Positions 7,025 to 16,338 are shown, numbered from the stretch's first letter. The stretch is DNA of 64,000 bases from an uncultured Clostridia bacterium (GCA_947627005.1 CANQUJ010000012.1:1-64000), one strand, 5' to 3'. Program-made: numbers and translations. Notes: generated by a model from the sequence alone, not told the origin.

Positions 7025-9643
7025 ATGGAAAAAAGAAAGTATGAGACCGTCGACAGTGTTCCCAAGCTCGAAGAAACGCTTAAGCGCGTCCGCAAGGCGC
7101 AGGCGCGTTTTGCCGAGTATTCTCAGGAAGAGGTCGACAAGATCTTCCTTGCAGCGGCGACCGCCGCCAACCGCCAAAGGATCCCGCTCGCAAAAATGGC
7201 GGTTGAAGAGACCGGCATGGGAGTAGTCGAAGACAAGGTCATCAAAAACCACTACGCGAGCGAATATATCTACAACCAGTACAAAGACTTTAAAACCTGC
7301 GGAGTTATCGAAGAGGACAAGGCGGGCGGAATGATGAAGGTTGCCGAGCCGATAGGCGTTATCGCGGCGGTAATTCCGACCACCAACCCGACTTCTACCG
7401 CGATTTTTAAAACGCTCATCTCGTTAAAGACCCGCAACGGAATCATCATCAGCCCCCACCCGAGGGCAAAGAAGTCGACCATCGAGGCGGCGAAAATCGT
7501 TTTAGAGGCCGCAGTAGAGGCCGGAGCGCCGGAGGATATAATCGCTTGGATCGACGTCCCGACCCTTGAAATGACCACCCTTTTGATGCGCGAGGCGGAT
7601 ATAATCCTTGCCACCGGCGGCGCGGGAATGGTCAAATCGGCATATTCGAGCGGCAAGCCCGCCCTCGGCGTCGGCGCGGGGAACACCCCGGCGATAATCG
7701 ACGACACCGCCGACATTCTTCTGGCGGTAAACTCGATAATCCACTCCAAGACCTTCGACAACGGAATGATCTGCGCTTCGGAGCAGTCGGTTATCGTCCT
7801 CAAGGGCGTATACGAAAAGGTCAAAGAGGAATTTAAAAAGCGGGGCTGCTATTTCCTGAACCCCGAGGAGACCGACAAAGTTCGCCACACGATGATAATT
7901 AACGGCGCGCTTAACGCGAAGATAGTCGGCCAAAAGGCCGCGACTATCGCCGAGCTATGCGGAGTCAGCGTTCCTAAATCCACAAAAATTTTGATCGGCG
8001 AGGTCGAGAGCGTCGAGCTTTCGGAAGAATTCGCCCACGAAAAGCTTTCGCCGGTTCTCGCGATGTATAAAGCCAAAGACATTGAAGACGCCTTTAAAAA
8101 GGCCGAAAGGCTTATCGCCGACGGCGGATTCGGGCACACCTCTTCGATATACCTTAACACCGCGACCGAGGGCGAAAAGCTTCACGAGTTTGCCGAGCGA
8201 ATGAAGACCTGCCGAATTTTGGTGAACACCCCCTCGTCGCAGGGCGGAATCGGCGACCTTTACAACTTCAGGCTCGCCCCTTCGCTCACCTTGGGCTGCG
8301 GCTCGTGGGGCGGCAACTCGGTTTCGGATAACGTAGGCGTTAAGCACCTTCTGAACATTAAAACAGTCGCCGAAAGGAGAGAGAATATGCTCTGGTTCCG
8401 CGCACCCGAAAAGGTGTATATCAAAAAGGGCTGCCTGCCCACCGCTCTTTCGGAGCTTTCGGATATGGGCAAAAAGCGCGCGTTTATAGTCACCGACAGC
8501 TTTTTGTATAAAAACGGCTACACCAAGCCGATAGAAGACAAACTTACCGAGCTCGGGATAAGATATACCTCCTTCTTCGACGTCGAGCCCGACCCGACCC
8601 TTGCTTCCGCAAAGGCCGGCGCAAAGGCGATGCAAAACTTCGAGCCGGACGTTATCATAGCGCTCGGCGGCGGCTCGGCGATGGACGCCGCAAAGATAAT
8701 GTGGGTTCTTTACGAGCACCCCGAGGCCGATTTTGCCGATATGGCGATGAGATTTTCGGATATAAGAAAGAGGATATACAAGTTCCCGACTATGGGCGAA
8801 AAGGCCTATTTCGTCGCGATACCGACTTCTGCCGGTACCGGCTCGGAAGTAACTCCGTTCGCGGTCATAACTGACGAGACTACCGGGGTAAAATACCCGC
8901 TCGCAGACTATGAGCTTCTGCCGGATATGGCGGTTATCGACACCGACTTCCATATGAGCGCGCCGAAGGGGCTTACCGCTGCCTCGGGAATCGACGCCGT
9001 CACCCACGCGCTCGAGGCTTACGCTTCGGTCATGGCGACCGACTATACCGACGGCCTCGCGATCCAGGCGCTTAAGATAATCTTCAAATATCTTCCTATC
9101 GCATATAAAGACGGCTCGAACGTCGAGGCTCGCGAAAAAATGGCCAACGCCGCGACTATGGCGGGCATGGCCTTTGCGAACGCCTTCCTCGGGGTCTGCC
9201 ACTCGATGGCGCACAAGCTTGGGGCGTATCACCACATCGCCCACGGAATCGCGAACGCGCTTTTGATCGACGAGGTTATAAGATTCAACTCCGCCGAAGT
9301 CCCGCAAAAGATGGGCACCTTCCCGCAGTACGCCTATCCCCACGGCCTTGAAAGATACGCCGAGATTGCCGACGCACTCGGTATCAAGGGCGCGGACGAC
9401 CAAAAGAAGGTCGCAAACCTCATCAAGGCCATCGACTCGCTTAAAGAAGAGATCGGCATAAAGCCGACTATCCGCGACTATGTTCCGGACGAGAAGGACT
9501 TCCTTGACAGGCTCGACAGCATGGTAGAGAACGCCTTCGACGACCAGTGCACCGGCGCGAACCCGCGCTATCCGCTTATGAGCGAAATCAAACAAATGTA
9601 TCTCAACGCATATTACGGCAAGAAATGGAGTGAAGAAGCATGA
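7025..9643 (+). CDS. adhE: Bifunctional acetaldehyde-CoA / alcohol dehydrogenase
   Basis: This 872-residue cytosolic fusion reduces acetyl-CoA to acetaldehyde and then ethanol with NADH; it usually assembles into spirosomes. The N-terminal aldehyde dehydrogenase half (about 1-440) carries LGVGAGNTP and the catalytic Cys250 in FDNGMICASEQ. The C-terminal iron-dependent alcohol dehydrogenase half (about 450-865) carries GGGSAMDAAK, GTGSEVTPFAV and the metal-binding His cluster in GVCHSMAHKLGAYHHIAHG. Length and domain order match the family. ATG 7025 follows AGGAGG. It overlaps the next gene by four bases (ATGA), so translation is probably coupled. I saw no Rex-type operator in the short upstream gap. 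Confidence 0.97.
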   Translation: MEKRKYETVDSVPKLEETLKRVRKAQARFAEYSQEEVDKIFLAAATAANRQRIPLAKMAVEETGMGVVEDKVIKNHYASEYIYNQYKDFKTCGVIEEDKAGGMMKVAEPIGVIAAVIPTTNPTSTAIFKTLISLKTRNGIIISPHPRAKKSTIEAAKIVLEAAVEAGAPEDIIAWIDVPTLEMTTLLMREADIILATGGAGMVKSAYSSGKPALGVGAGNTPAIIDDTADILLAVNSIIHSKTFDNGMICASEQSVIVLKGVYEKVKEEFKKRGCYFLNPEETDKVRHTMIINGALNAKIVGQKAATIAELCGVSVPKSTKILIGEVESVELSEEFAHEKLSPVLAMYKAKDIEDAFKKAERLIADGGFGHTSSIYLNTATEGEKLHEFAERMKTCRILVNTPSSQGGIGDLYNFRLAPSLTLGCGSWGGNSVSDNVGVKHLLNIKTVAERRENMLWFRAPEKVYIKKGCLPTALSELSDMGKKRAFIVTDSFLYKNGYTKPIEDKLTELGIRYTSFFDVEPDPTLASAKAGAKAMQNFEPDVIIALGGGSAMDAAKIMWVLYEHPEADFADMAMRFSDIRKRIYKFPTMGEKAYFVAIPTSAGTGSEVTPFAVITDETTGVKYPLADYELLPDMAVIDTDFHMSAPKGLTAASGIDAVTHALEAYASVMATDYTDGLAIQALKIIFKYLPIAYKDGSNVEAREKMANAATMAGMAFANAFLGVCHSMAHKLGAYHHIAHGIANALLIDEVIRFNSAEVPQKMGTFPQYAYPHGLERYAEIADALGIKGADDQKKVANLIKAIDSLKEEIGIKPTIRDYVPDEKDFLDRLDSMVENAFDDQCTGANPRYPLMSEIKQMYLNAYYGKKWSEEA

Positions 9644-10395
9644 ATCTTAAAAACGCCGAAATAATCGCCGAAAGGGCGACCAAAACCGTTTATCGCGACG
9701 GAAACAGATGTATCAAGCTTTTTGTCGAGGGCTATTCAAAGGCGCTGATTTTAAACGAAGCCCTTAACCACGCCCGAATCGAAGAGACCGGAATCAAAAT
9801 GCCGAAGCTGCTCGAAGTCACTACCGTCGACGGCCGCTGGGCGATCGTCACCGAATATATCGAAGGCAAGACCCTTGCCGAGCTTATCGAGGAGCACCCC
9901 GAAAAGAGCGCGGAATACCTTGAAACGTTCGTAGACCTTCAGATCTCGGTTCAAAACCACGTCTGCCCGATGCTTAACAAGCTTAAAGACAAGATGAACT
10001 CAAAGATCTCGCAGGCAAGGCTCGACGCCACCACAAGATACGAGCTTCACGTCCGCCTCGACGGCATGCCGAAGCACAATAAGGTCTGCCACGGCGACTT
10101 TAACCCCTCTAACGTTATAGTCTCCGAATCGGGCGAGCTTTATATAATCGACTGGGCCCACGCGACCCAGGGCAACGCCTCGGCCGACGCCGCAAGGACC
10201 TATCTTCTCTTCTGCCTCGACGGAAAATTCGAGACCGCGAAGAAATATCTCGACCTTTTCTGCAAAAAATCGGACACCGCGAAGCAGTACGTCCAGAAGT
10301 GGATGCCGATAGTCGCGGCCTCGCAGTCGGTCAAAGAAAAAGAAAAAGAGCGCGACTTCCTTCTTAATTGGGTCAACGTTGTAGATTACGAGTGA
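9640..10395 (+). CDS. Aminoglycoside phosphotransferase-fold small kinase
   Basis: This 251-residue protein-kinase-like phosphotransferase shows CHGDFNPSNVIV, the Brenner-type catalytic loop (Asp, Asn), and IIDWAHA in place of the DFG metal loop. Near the N-terminus it has a beta-strand Lys in NRCIKLF. Upstream, VTEYIEGKTLAEL marks the hinge. The family phosphorylates small molecules such as choline, sugars or antibiotics, and the TIGR02172-like subgroup is common in fibre-degrading gut bacteria without known substrate. It overlaps adhE by four bases and is 24 bp before the DAHP-synthase-like gene. Real antibiotic resistance is unlikely given its housekeeping setting; a metabolic kinase role is inferred. 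Confidence 0.8.
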   Translation: MNLKNAEIIAERATKTVYRDGNRCIKLFVEGYSKALILNEALNHARIEETGIKMPKLLEVTTVDGRWAIVTEYIEGKTLAELIEEHPEKSAEYLETFVDLQISVQNHVCPMLNKLKDKMNSKISQARLDATTRYELHVRLDGMPKHNKVCHGDFNPSNVIVSESGELYIIDWAHATQGNASADAARTYLLFCLDGKFETAKKYLDLFCKKSDTAKQYVQKWMPIVAASQSVKEKEKERDFLLNWVNVVDYE

Positions 10396-10419
10396 TCCCT
10401 ATACGCCGAGAGGTACGAT

Positions 10420-11448
10420 ATGGTAGTTATCCTTAAAGAAAACCCCGACAAGGCCCAGCTTCGCGGGCTTATGACCTGGCTCGAATCGAAGGGCGTAAGC
10501 GTACACACGACGGTAGGCGCAAGGCAGACCATTCTCGGCCTTGTGGGGGATACCTCGGCCCTTGATATAGACCTTATCTCCGCGCTCGATATAGTCGAGG
10601 CGGTAAGGCGAGTACAAGAGCCTTATAAAAACGCAAACCGAAAGTTTCACCCGGCGGACAGCGTTGTAGAAGTCGGCGGGGTAAAGATCGGCGGCGGAAG
10701 CGCGGTTAATATCGCCGGCCCCGGGGCGGTGGAATCGGAAGAGCAGATTTGCGCCCTCGCGCAGATTTTAAAGGACTGCGGCGCGGATATTCTTATGGGC
10801 CCCGCGTTTAAATCGCGGACCTCGCCCTATTCCTTCCAGGGTCTCGGAAAGGACGGCCTTAGGTATCTTTCCTCCGCGAAAAGGCTTACCGGCCTGCCGA
10901 CCGCTTCCGAGATCACCGACCTTTCGCAGCTTGGGCTTTTCGACGACGTTGACCTTATCGTCGTCGGATCGAGAAATATGCGCAACTACGAGCTTTTAAA
11001 GGCATTGGGGCAAACCGAGCGCCCTATACTTTTAAAGCGCGGCGTTTCGGCGACCTATGAAGAGCTTTTGATGAGCGCGGAATACATAATGGCGGGCGGA
11101 AACCCGAACGTCATCCTCTGCGAGCGCGGAATACGAACCTTCGAGCCCTATACCGCCTATACCTTCGACGTCTCGGCGATACCCGTTTTAAAACAGCTTT
11201 CACACCTTCCGGTGGTCGCAGACCCGAGCATAGCCGCGGGGAAATACTCACTTGTAGAGCCGCTTTCTCTTTCGGCTGCGGCGGCGGGCGCGGACGGAAT
11301 CATAACCTTCGTCCACCAAGACCCTGCGCACGCGCTTTGCGACGGCCCTCTTTCGGTCAAGCCGGAGAGGTTTAGAGAGGCCGCGAAAAAGCTTTCTTCG
11401 CTTCGCTCGGCGATATCGGGCGAAAAAGACCTTAGCGAAAGGACATAA
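10420..11448 (+). CDS. DAHP synthase-like (AroF/AroA-beta type) protein with altered active site
   Basis: This 342-residue protein has the full length of type I-beta 3-deoxy-7-phosphoheptulonate synthases: an N-terminal ferredoxin-like domain (1-75), then a TIM barrel. Family landmarks are clear: PYKNANRKFHP, FKSRTSPYSFQGLG, ILLKRGVSAT and LCERGIRTFE. Yet catalytic positions differ. The metal-ligand Cys of GPCAVE is Gly102. The His of DPSHATG is Ile271. The Glu before the HPDP-like stretch is Phe297; only Asp308 remains. The PEP-contacting Arg before the GAFKPRT stretch is Met126. It lies 4 bp before pheA in the same operon. It is therefore either a non-catalytic or regulatory paralogue, or an unusual metal-independent enzyme. 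The frame is intact with normal codon use. Confidence 0.85.
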   Translation: MVVILKENPDKAQLRGLMTWLESKGVSVHTTVGARQTILGLVGDTSALDIDLISALDIVEAVRRVQEPYKNANRKFHPADSVVEVGGVKIGGGSAVNIAGPGAVESEEQICALAQILKDCGADILMGPAFKSRTSPYSFQGLGKDGLRYLSSAKRLTGLPTASEITDLSQLGLFDDVDLIVVGSRNMRNYELLKALGQTERPILLKRGVSATYEELLMSAEYIMAGGNPNVILCERGIRTFEPYTAYTFDVSAIPVLKQLSHLPVVADPSIAAGKYSLVEPLSLSAAAAGADGIITFVHQDPAHALCDGPLSVKPERFREAAKKLSSLRSAISGEKDLSERT

Positions 11449-11452
11449 AAAG

Positions 11453-12589
11453 ATGGAGCTTGACGAAATAAGAAACGAAATCGACAGACTTGATAAAGAG
11501 CTCCTGCCCATTATTTTAAAAAGAATGAAGCTTTCGGCCTCGGCCGCCGATACCAAAGCCCTTTCACCGGCCGAGATAAAATCCCGCGAGCGTGAGCTTT
11601 TAAAGTGGGCCTCAGAGCAGAACTGCGGCGATATGGAGCAGTATATCCACCGCTTCTATTCCTCTCTGTTCGAGCTTGGGCGGGCCTATCGCGAGACCTG
11701 TTCGCCGGTAGGGGGAACGGTCCGTGAGCTTATTAAAACCGCCCTCTCGCGGGATTGCGGAGAATTTCCGCAGACCGGCACGGTGGCGGTCCAAGGGGTA
11801 GAGGGCGCGAACTCGCAGATGGCGGCGGACAGCCTTTTCCCCCGGGGGAACCTCATCTTCTTCAAAAGCTTCGAGGCGGTCTTCGACGCGGTCGAAAGCG
11901 GACTTTGCCGCTTCGGCGTTCTTCCGATAGAAAACAGCTCCAACGGCTCGGTTAGGGCGAATTACGACCTTTTAAACCGCAAGAACGTAAAAATCGTCCG
12001 CTCTACCCGCCTTTGCATCCGCCACGAGCTTTTGGCCAAGCCGGGCGCGACTTTGGACGGAATAAGAGAGATTCGCTCGCACGAACAGGCTCTCGGCCAG
12101 TGCTCCGAATTTTTGAAGTCTCTCGGCGACAGGGTCAAGGTCGTTCCCTGCGCCAACACCGCTATGGCGGCCGAGCTCGCCTCAAGATCCGAATTCGGCG
12201 ACATCGCGGCGATAGCCTCTCACCCCGCCTGCGAGCTTTACGGCCTTGTTCCCATCGCGAAAAACATTCAGAACAGCGACAATAACTACACCCGCTTTAT
12301 CTGCATCTCAAAAGACTGCGATATCTATCCGGGGGCGGACAGGATCAGCCTTATTTTGGCGCTTAAACACCGCCCGGGCGCGCTTTACGAGATTCTGGCG
12401 AAGCTTACCGCGCTCGAGATCAACCTCATCAAGCTTGAAAGCTGCCCTATTGTCGGGCACGATTTTGAGTTTATGTTCTTCTTCGAGATGCAGGGCTCCG
12501 TCCACGACCCGAAGGTCGCGGCGATGCTCGAAAGCCTTGAGCAGACCTGCGAGAGCTTTAAATTCTTGGGCAACTACGCGGAGGCATAA
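11453..12589 (+). CDS. pheA: Bifunctional chorismate mutase / prephenate dehydratase
   Basis: This 378-residue P-protein turns chorismate into prephenate and then phenylpyruvate for phenylalanine synthesis. The N-terminal helical chorismate mutase (about 1-85) has IRNEIDRLDKELLPIILKRM and a later SRERELL. The dehydratase domain (about 105-285) has VAVQGVEGANSQMAA, GVLPIENSSNGSV, HEQALGQC and the catalytic Thr in NYTRFI. The C-terminal ACT domain (about 295-375) has RPGALYEIL and LESCP at 329-332, where Cys331 replaces the Arg of the usual Phe-binding ESRP. It starts at ATG 11453, 4 bp after the DAHP-synthase-like gene. It is probably cotranscribed with it. Confidence 0.95.
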   Translation: MELDEIRNEIDRLDKELLPIILKRMKLSASAADTKALSPAEIKSRERELLKWASEQNCGDMEQYIHRFYSSLFELGRAYRETCSPVGGTVRELIKTALSRDCGEFPQTGTVAVQGVEGANSQMAADSLFPRGNLIFFKSFEAVFDAVESGLCRFGVLPIENSSNGSVRANYDLLNRKNVKIVRSTRLCIRHELLAKPGATLDGIREIRSHEQALGQCSEFLKSLGDRVKVVPCANTAMAAELASRSEFGDIAAIASHPACELYGLVPIAKNIQNSDNNYTRFICISKDCDIYPGADRISLILALKHRPGALYEILAKLTALEINLIKLESCPIVGHDFEFMFFFEMQGSVHDPKVAAMLESLEQTCESFKFLGNYAEA

Positions 12590-12590
12590 A

Positions 12591-12704
12591 ATAATCGCGG
12601 CGCTTGTTTTGGCTGCCGCGACGATTTTTGCCGCCCCGAGATTTTTAAGCAGACTTCCCGAAACAATTCGGTTTGAATATTCCGAAAATCAGCCGGTAAG
12701 GTGA
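12591..12704 (+). CDS. Possible 37-residue membrane peptide with non-canonical start
   Basis: An open frame between pheA and bioY reads a hydrophobic Ala/Leu/Ile helix (residues 1-15) and then RFLSRLPETIRF and a polar end. It has no ATG, GTG or TTG. GGAGG at 12580-12584, inside the end of pheA, lies six bases before ATA 12591, so an AUA start or reinitiation after the pheA stop is possible. Its TGA is embedded in the AAGGTGA that serves bioY, which would couple the two. An alternative reading is purely non-coding: the same bases form a TCGCGGC/GCCGCGA hairpin followed by GATTTTTG, an attenuator or weak terminator after pheA. Low confidence. Confidence 0.3.
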   Translation: MIAALVLAAATIFAAPRFLSRLPETIRFEYSENQPVR

Positions 12705-12708
12705 TAAG

Positions 12709-13242
12709 ATGTTTAATACAGATAACAGAATCAAGCTTAAAGAAATGACCGTTATCGCGGTATTTTCTGCGCTTTTGTGCATAATTTCGCCCTTCGCCGT
12801 GCCGATAGGGCCGATTTCCATAACCCTTGCGACCTTCGGGGTATATCTCTCCGGGGCGGTCCTCGGCTCGAAAAGGGGCGGCGCCGCCGTCGCGATATAC
12901 CTTATGCTCGGGTTCGTCGGCCTGCCCGTTTTTTCGGGCTTTTCGGGCGGAATTCAGAAGCTTTTCAGCGCCACGGGCGGCTATCTTGTCGGCTATATCA
13001 CCTGCGCCGCGATAACGGGCCTTTTCGCCGATAAATTCAAAAAGCCTTGGGCCTGCCCTCTCGGAATGATCGCGGGGACTGCGGCGCTCTATTCTTTCGG
13101 GACGGCTTGGTATTGTATTCTGACCGGCTCTAAGCTTTTGCCCGCGCTGTCGCTCTGCGTTCTGCCGTTTTTGGCCGGCGACGGAATAAAGATCGCCTGC
13201 GCCTCGGCCTTGGCGATAAAGATAAAATCGAGGGGGAGGTAA
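12709..13242 (+). CDS. bioY: Biotin transporter BioY (ECF S-component)
   Basis: This 177-residue membrane protein with about six helices imports biotin, normally together with the shared ECF ATPase and T subunits, which are not in this window. Family features include the N-terminal MTVIAVFSALLCIISPFAVP, then ISITLATFGVYLSGAVLG and LMLGFVGLPVFSGFSGG with the conserved Gly-rich turn. A late CVLPFLAGDGIKI helix carries the Asp-Lys typical of the biotin site. It starts at ATG 12709 after AAGGTGATAAG and is followed by a bidirectional terminator. No biotin-repressor operator was found nearby; transcription likely comes from the pheA operon. Confidence 0.93.
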   Translation: MFNTDNRIKLKEMTVIAVFSALLCIISPFAVPIGPISITLATFGVYLSGAVLGSKRGGAAVAIYLMLGFVGLPVFSGFSGGIQKLFSATGGYLVGYITCAAITGLFADKFKKPWACPLGMIAGTAALYSFGTAWYCILTGSKLLPALSLCVLPFLAGDGIKIACASALAIKIKSRGR

Positions 13243-13262
13243 ACTTTCCCCCAAAAAAACCT

Positions 13263-13294
13263 ATACCCCCCGCTTTATGGCAGGGGGTATTTTC
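13263..13294. terminator. Bidirectional terminator between bioY and the DUF378 gene
   Basis: ATACCCCC (13263-13270) pairs with GGGGGTAT (13283-13290). It is followed by TTTT on the plus strand and by a seven-T run slightly further out on the minus strand. Confidence 0.75.
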
Positions 13295-13305
13295 ATCTTT
13301 CGCCG

Positions 13306-13515
13306 CTACTCTTCGATAAGTCTCGAATTTCTGAAGTAGAGCGATATGCACCATATCGCGCAGAGCGATACGACGATATAGATTATTCTCGAGATAAGCC
13401 CCGCAGAGCCCCCGAACAGATAGGCGACAAGGTCGAATTTGAATATTCCGACAAGTCCCCAGTTGACCCCGCCCACTATAAGAAGAAAGAGCGCGATTTT
13501 ATCCAATATTTTCAC
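13306..13515 (-). CDS. DUF378 family small membrane protein
   Basis: This 69-residue protein has two transmembrane helices. The first half holds the family core LLIVGGVNWGLVGIFKFDLVA, and the second helix is rich in Ile, Val and Ser. It matches the usual 65-80 residues. Members are widespread in Firmicutes; the function is not known. The start is GTG 13515 behind AAGGAAGG. It is transcribed alone, converges on bioY, and diverges from the cellobiose phosphorylase gene. No clear promoter could be fixed in the 200-bp divergent gap on this strand. Confidence 0.9.
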   Translation of the reverse strand: MKILDKIALFLLIVGGVNWGLVGIFKFDLVAYLFGGSAGLISRIIYIVVSLCAIWCISLYFRNSRLIEE

Positions 13516-13650
13516 TTTTCAGCCTTCCTTTCAAATCAAGGTTTCCCTTGTATCTCTAAGGTTAATGCGCCGATGTTTACAATCGGTCGTTTATATTCTT
13601 GCCGCTCGGCGCGATTTTATACCGAACAGGCAAAAAATTCAAATTTATAT

Positions 13651-13678
13651 TTACAAAGTCGAAAAACTATTGTATAAT
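13651..13678 (+). promoter_or_regulatory. Promoter of cellobiose phosphorylase gene
   Basis: TTACAA (13651-13656), 16 bp, perfect TATAAT (13673-13678), 44 bp before the ATG. No obvious operator repeat is attached. Confidence 0.7.
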
Positions 13679-13721
13679 TATTCCGACGCAATGCGATTTT
13701 TTTGTGATCGGGAGGAACGAC

Positions 13722-16163
13722 ATGAAATTCGGTTATTTCGACGATAAAAACAAAGAATACGTTATAACAAGCCCGAAAACGCCCTACCCTTGGATCAACT
13801 ACCTTGGGACGGACGGCTTCTTCGGCCTTATCTCAAACACCGCGGGGGGATATTGCTTCTATCGCGACGCAAGACTCAGAAGGATCACCCGCTACCGCTA
13901 CAACAACGTCCCGGTTGATATGGGCGGGCGGTACTACTACATAAACGACGGCGGCTCGGTATGGAGCCCCTCGTGGTCTCCGATAAAGCGCGACCTCGAA
14001 GACTATTCCTGCCGCCACGGAATGGGCTATACCGTGATAACCGGCGAATCTGCCGGTATCCGCGCCGAGATAACCTATTTCGTCCCGGTCGGCTATAACG
14101 GCGAGGTCCATAAGCTTAAGCTTAAAAACACCTGGGGCAGGGCGAAAAGCTTCTCGGTATACAGCTTTGTCGAATGGTGCCTTTGGGACGCCAACGACGA
14201 CTCTACAAACTTCCAGCGCAACTTCAACACCGGCGAGGTAGAGATCGAAGGGTCGACTATATACCACAAGACCGAATACCGCGAGCGCCGCGACCACTAC
14301 GCCTTCTTCAGCTGTTCCGAGCCTATTTCCGGCTTCGACACCGACCGCGAGGCTTTCTTGGGGCTTTATAACGGCTTCGAGCGGCCCGACGCCGTCTTTG
14401 AAAACCGCTCGCGCAACTCCGTCGCCCACGGCTGGTCTCCGATAGCTTCTCATCGCCTCGATATAACCCTTGCCCCCGGCGAGGAGAAAGAAATAGTCTT
14501 TATCCTCGGCTACGTCGAAAACCCGGTCGACGAAAAATTCAACCCGGACGGAACGATAAACAAAACCCGCGCGCATAAGATGGTCTCGATGTTCGACAAG
14601 CCCGCTAAGGCGGATTCCGCGCTTTCAGAGCTTAAAAAATACTGGGATTCGCTTCTTTCGCAGTTCAGCGTCAATTCGCCCGACGAGCGGGTCGACCGGA
14701 TGGTGAATATCTGGAACCAATACCAGTGCATGGTAACCTTTAATATGTCCCGCTCGGCCTCGTATTTCGAGAGCGGGATCGGCAGGGGAATGGGCTTTAG
14801 GGACTCTAACCAAGACCTTTTGGGCTTTATGCACCAGATCCCCGACCGCGCCCGCGAGCGGCTTATCGACCTCGCGTCGACCCAGATGCCGGACGGCAGC
14901 TGCTATCACCAATATCAGCCGCTGACCAAAAAGGGGAACGGCGAGATAGGCGGAAACTTCTCTGACGACCCGCTTTGGATGATCCTCGCCGTAGCGCAGT
15001 ATATAAAAGAGACCGGCGACTACGGAATCTTGAACGAATCGGTGCCGTATGATAACGACCCCGCGCTTGCGCAAAGCCTTATGCACCACCTTAAGATGAG
15101 CTTTAAGCGCGTCGCCGAAAACCTCGGCCCCCACGGCCTGCCGCTTATAATGCGCGCCGACTGGAACGACTGCCTTAACCTTAACTGCTTCTCTACCGAA
15201 TCGGGCGAAAGCTTCCAGACCACCACCTCTAAAGACGGCAAGGTCGCAGAATCTGTCCTCGTCGCCTGTATGTTCACCTTTATCGTTCCCGAATATATAA
15301 AATTATGCCTCCACGAGGGGCTTAAGGCCGAAGCCGAAGAGGCCGCCGCCGCGGTCGACAAAATGTCGGAGGCGGTAATGCGCGACGGCTACGACGGCGA
15401 ATGGTTTATCAGGGCATACGACGACTTCGGAAGAAAGATCGGCTCTAAAGAATGTGAAGAGGGCAAAATCTTCATCGAGCCGCAGGGGTTTGCGGTCCTC
15501 TCCGGCCTCGGAAAGAAGCAAGGGGCCGACCTTAGAGCCCTTGAAAGCGTTAAAAAATACCTCGACTGCGAGCGCGGCTTGGTTCTTTTGAACCCTTGCT
15601 ATACCCGCTACTACGTCGAATACGGCGAAATCTCGACCTATCCGGGCGGATTTAAAGAAAACGCCGGCGTATTCTGCCACAACAACGCCTGGATAATCTG
15701 CGCCGAGGCTTTCGTCGGCCACGGCGACAGGGCCTTTGAATATTATTCCAAGATCGCCCCCGCCTTCTTGGAGGACATCTCCGAGATCCACCGAACCGAG
15801 CCCTATGTATACGCCCAGATGGTCGCCGGAAAAGACGCCCCGAGCGCAAGCTTCGGCGAGGCCAAAAACAGTTGGCTTACCGGCACCGCCGCGTGGAATT
15901 TCGTCGCGATATCGCAGTATATCCTCGGAATCGCGCCGGACTACGACGGATTGCGTATCGACCCGTCTATCCCCCAAAGCTGGAGCGGCTTTAAGGCGAC
16001 GAGGCTTTTCAGGGGAGCGAGGTATAACATCACCGTCAACAACCCCGACGGCGTTTGCAAGGGCGTCAAAACCCTCATCTGCGACGGCGTAAGGATAGGC
16101 GGAAACGTCCTGCCGGTGTTCGAGGCCGGAACCGAGCACGAGGTCGAAGTAACCCTCGGATAA
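13722..16163 (+). CDS. Cellobiose phosphorylase (GH94)
   Basis: This 813-residue cytosolic enzyme splits cellobiose with phosphate into glucose 1-phosphate and glucose, saving ATP. Length and sequence match clostridial GH94 cellobiose phosphorylases. The N-terminal beta-sandwich (about 1-290) begins with [20 protein letters not shown], and the (alpha/alpha)6 barrel follows. The general acid is Asp483 in [11 protein letters not shown]. Other conserved parts are [14 protein letters not shown] and the late [19 protein letters not shown] 13722 was chosen over an upstream in-frame start because GGGAGGA precedes it and the promoter lies just upstream. It is monocistronic and ends at the terminator 16221-16254. 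Other GH94 activities such as cellodextrin phosphorolysis are possible but the length favours cellobiose. Confidence 0.93.
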   Translation: MKFGYFDDKNKEYVITSPKTPYPWINYLGTDGFFGLISNTAGGYCFYRDARLRRITRYRYNNVPVDMGGRYYYINDGGSVWSPSWSPIKRDLEDYSCRHGMGYTVITGESAGIRAEITYFVPVGYNGEVHKLKLKNTWGRAKSFSVYSFVEWCLWDANDDSTNFQRNFNTGEVEIEGSTIYHKTEYRERRDHYAFFSCSEPISGFDTDREAFLGLYNGFERPDAVFENRSRNSVAHGWSPIASHRLDITLAPGEEKEIVFILGYVENPVDEKFNPDGTINKTRAHKMVSMFDKPAKADSALSELKKYWDSLLSQFSVNSPDERVDRMVNIWNQYQCMVTFNMSRSASYFESGIGRGMGFRDSNQDLLGFMHQIPDRARERLIDLASTQMPDGSCYHQYQPLTKKGNGEIGGNFSDDPLWMILAVAQYIKETGDYGILNESVPYDNDPALAQSLMHHLKMSFKRVAENLGPHGLPLIMRADWNDCLNLNCFSTESGESFQTTTSKDGKVAESVLVACMFTFIVPEYIKLCLHEGLKAEAEEAAAAVDKMSEAVMRDGYDGEWFIRAYDDFGRKIGSKECEEGKIFIEPQGFAVLSGLGKKQGADLRALESVKKYLDCERGLVLLNPCYTRYYVEYGEISTYPGGFKENAGVFCHNNAWIICAEAFVGHGDRAFEYYSKIAPAFLEDISEIHRTEPYVYAQMVAGKDAPSASFGEAKNSWLTGTAAWNFVAISQYILGIAPDYDGLRIDPSIPQSWSGFKATRLFRGARYNITVNNPDGVCKGVKTLICDGVRIGGNVLPVFEAGTEHEVEVTLG

Positions 16164-16220
16164 AACGTTAAAGTTTTCGGGCAATAAAAATATTCCCGGC
16201 TGTAATTTTAACAATATTGC

Positions 16221-16254
16221 GCGGGCGGATTGTTGAAAATCTGCCCGCCTTTTC
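16221..16254 (+). terminator. Intrinsic terminator after GH94 gene
   Basis: GCGGGCGGATT (16221-16231) pairs with AATCTGCCCGC (16238-16248) with one G-T pair, followed by CTTTT. Confidence 0.75.
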
Positions 16255-16338
16255 ATATTCAAAGGGCGGTTTAAAGGGATTTGTCAACATTTTCAACATT
16301 ATTTTCAACCGTTTTCCTCGGAATACCGACGGTAAAAC

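Noticed and set aside
7955-9595. 546-codon open frame opposite adhE
   Set aside because: Shadow of adhE, no domain, no ribosome binding site or promoter.
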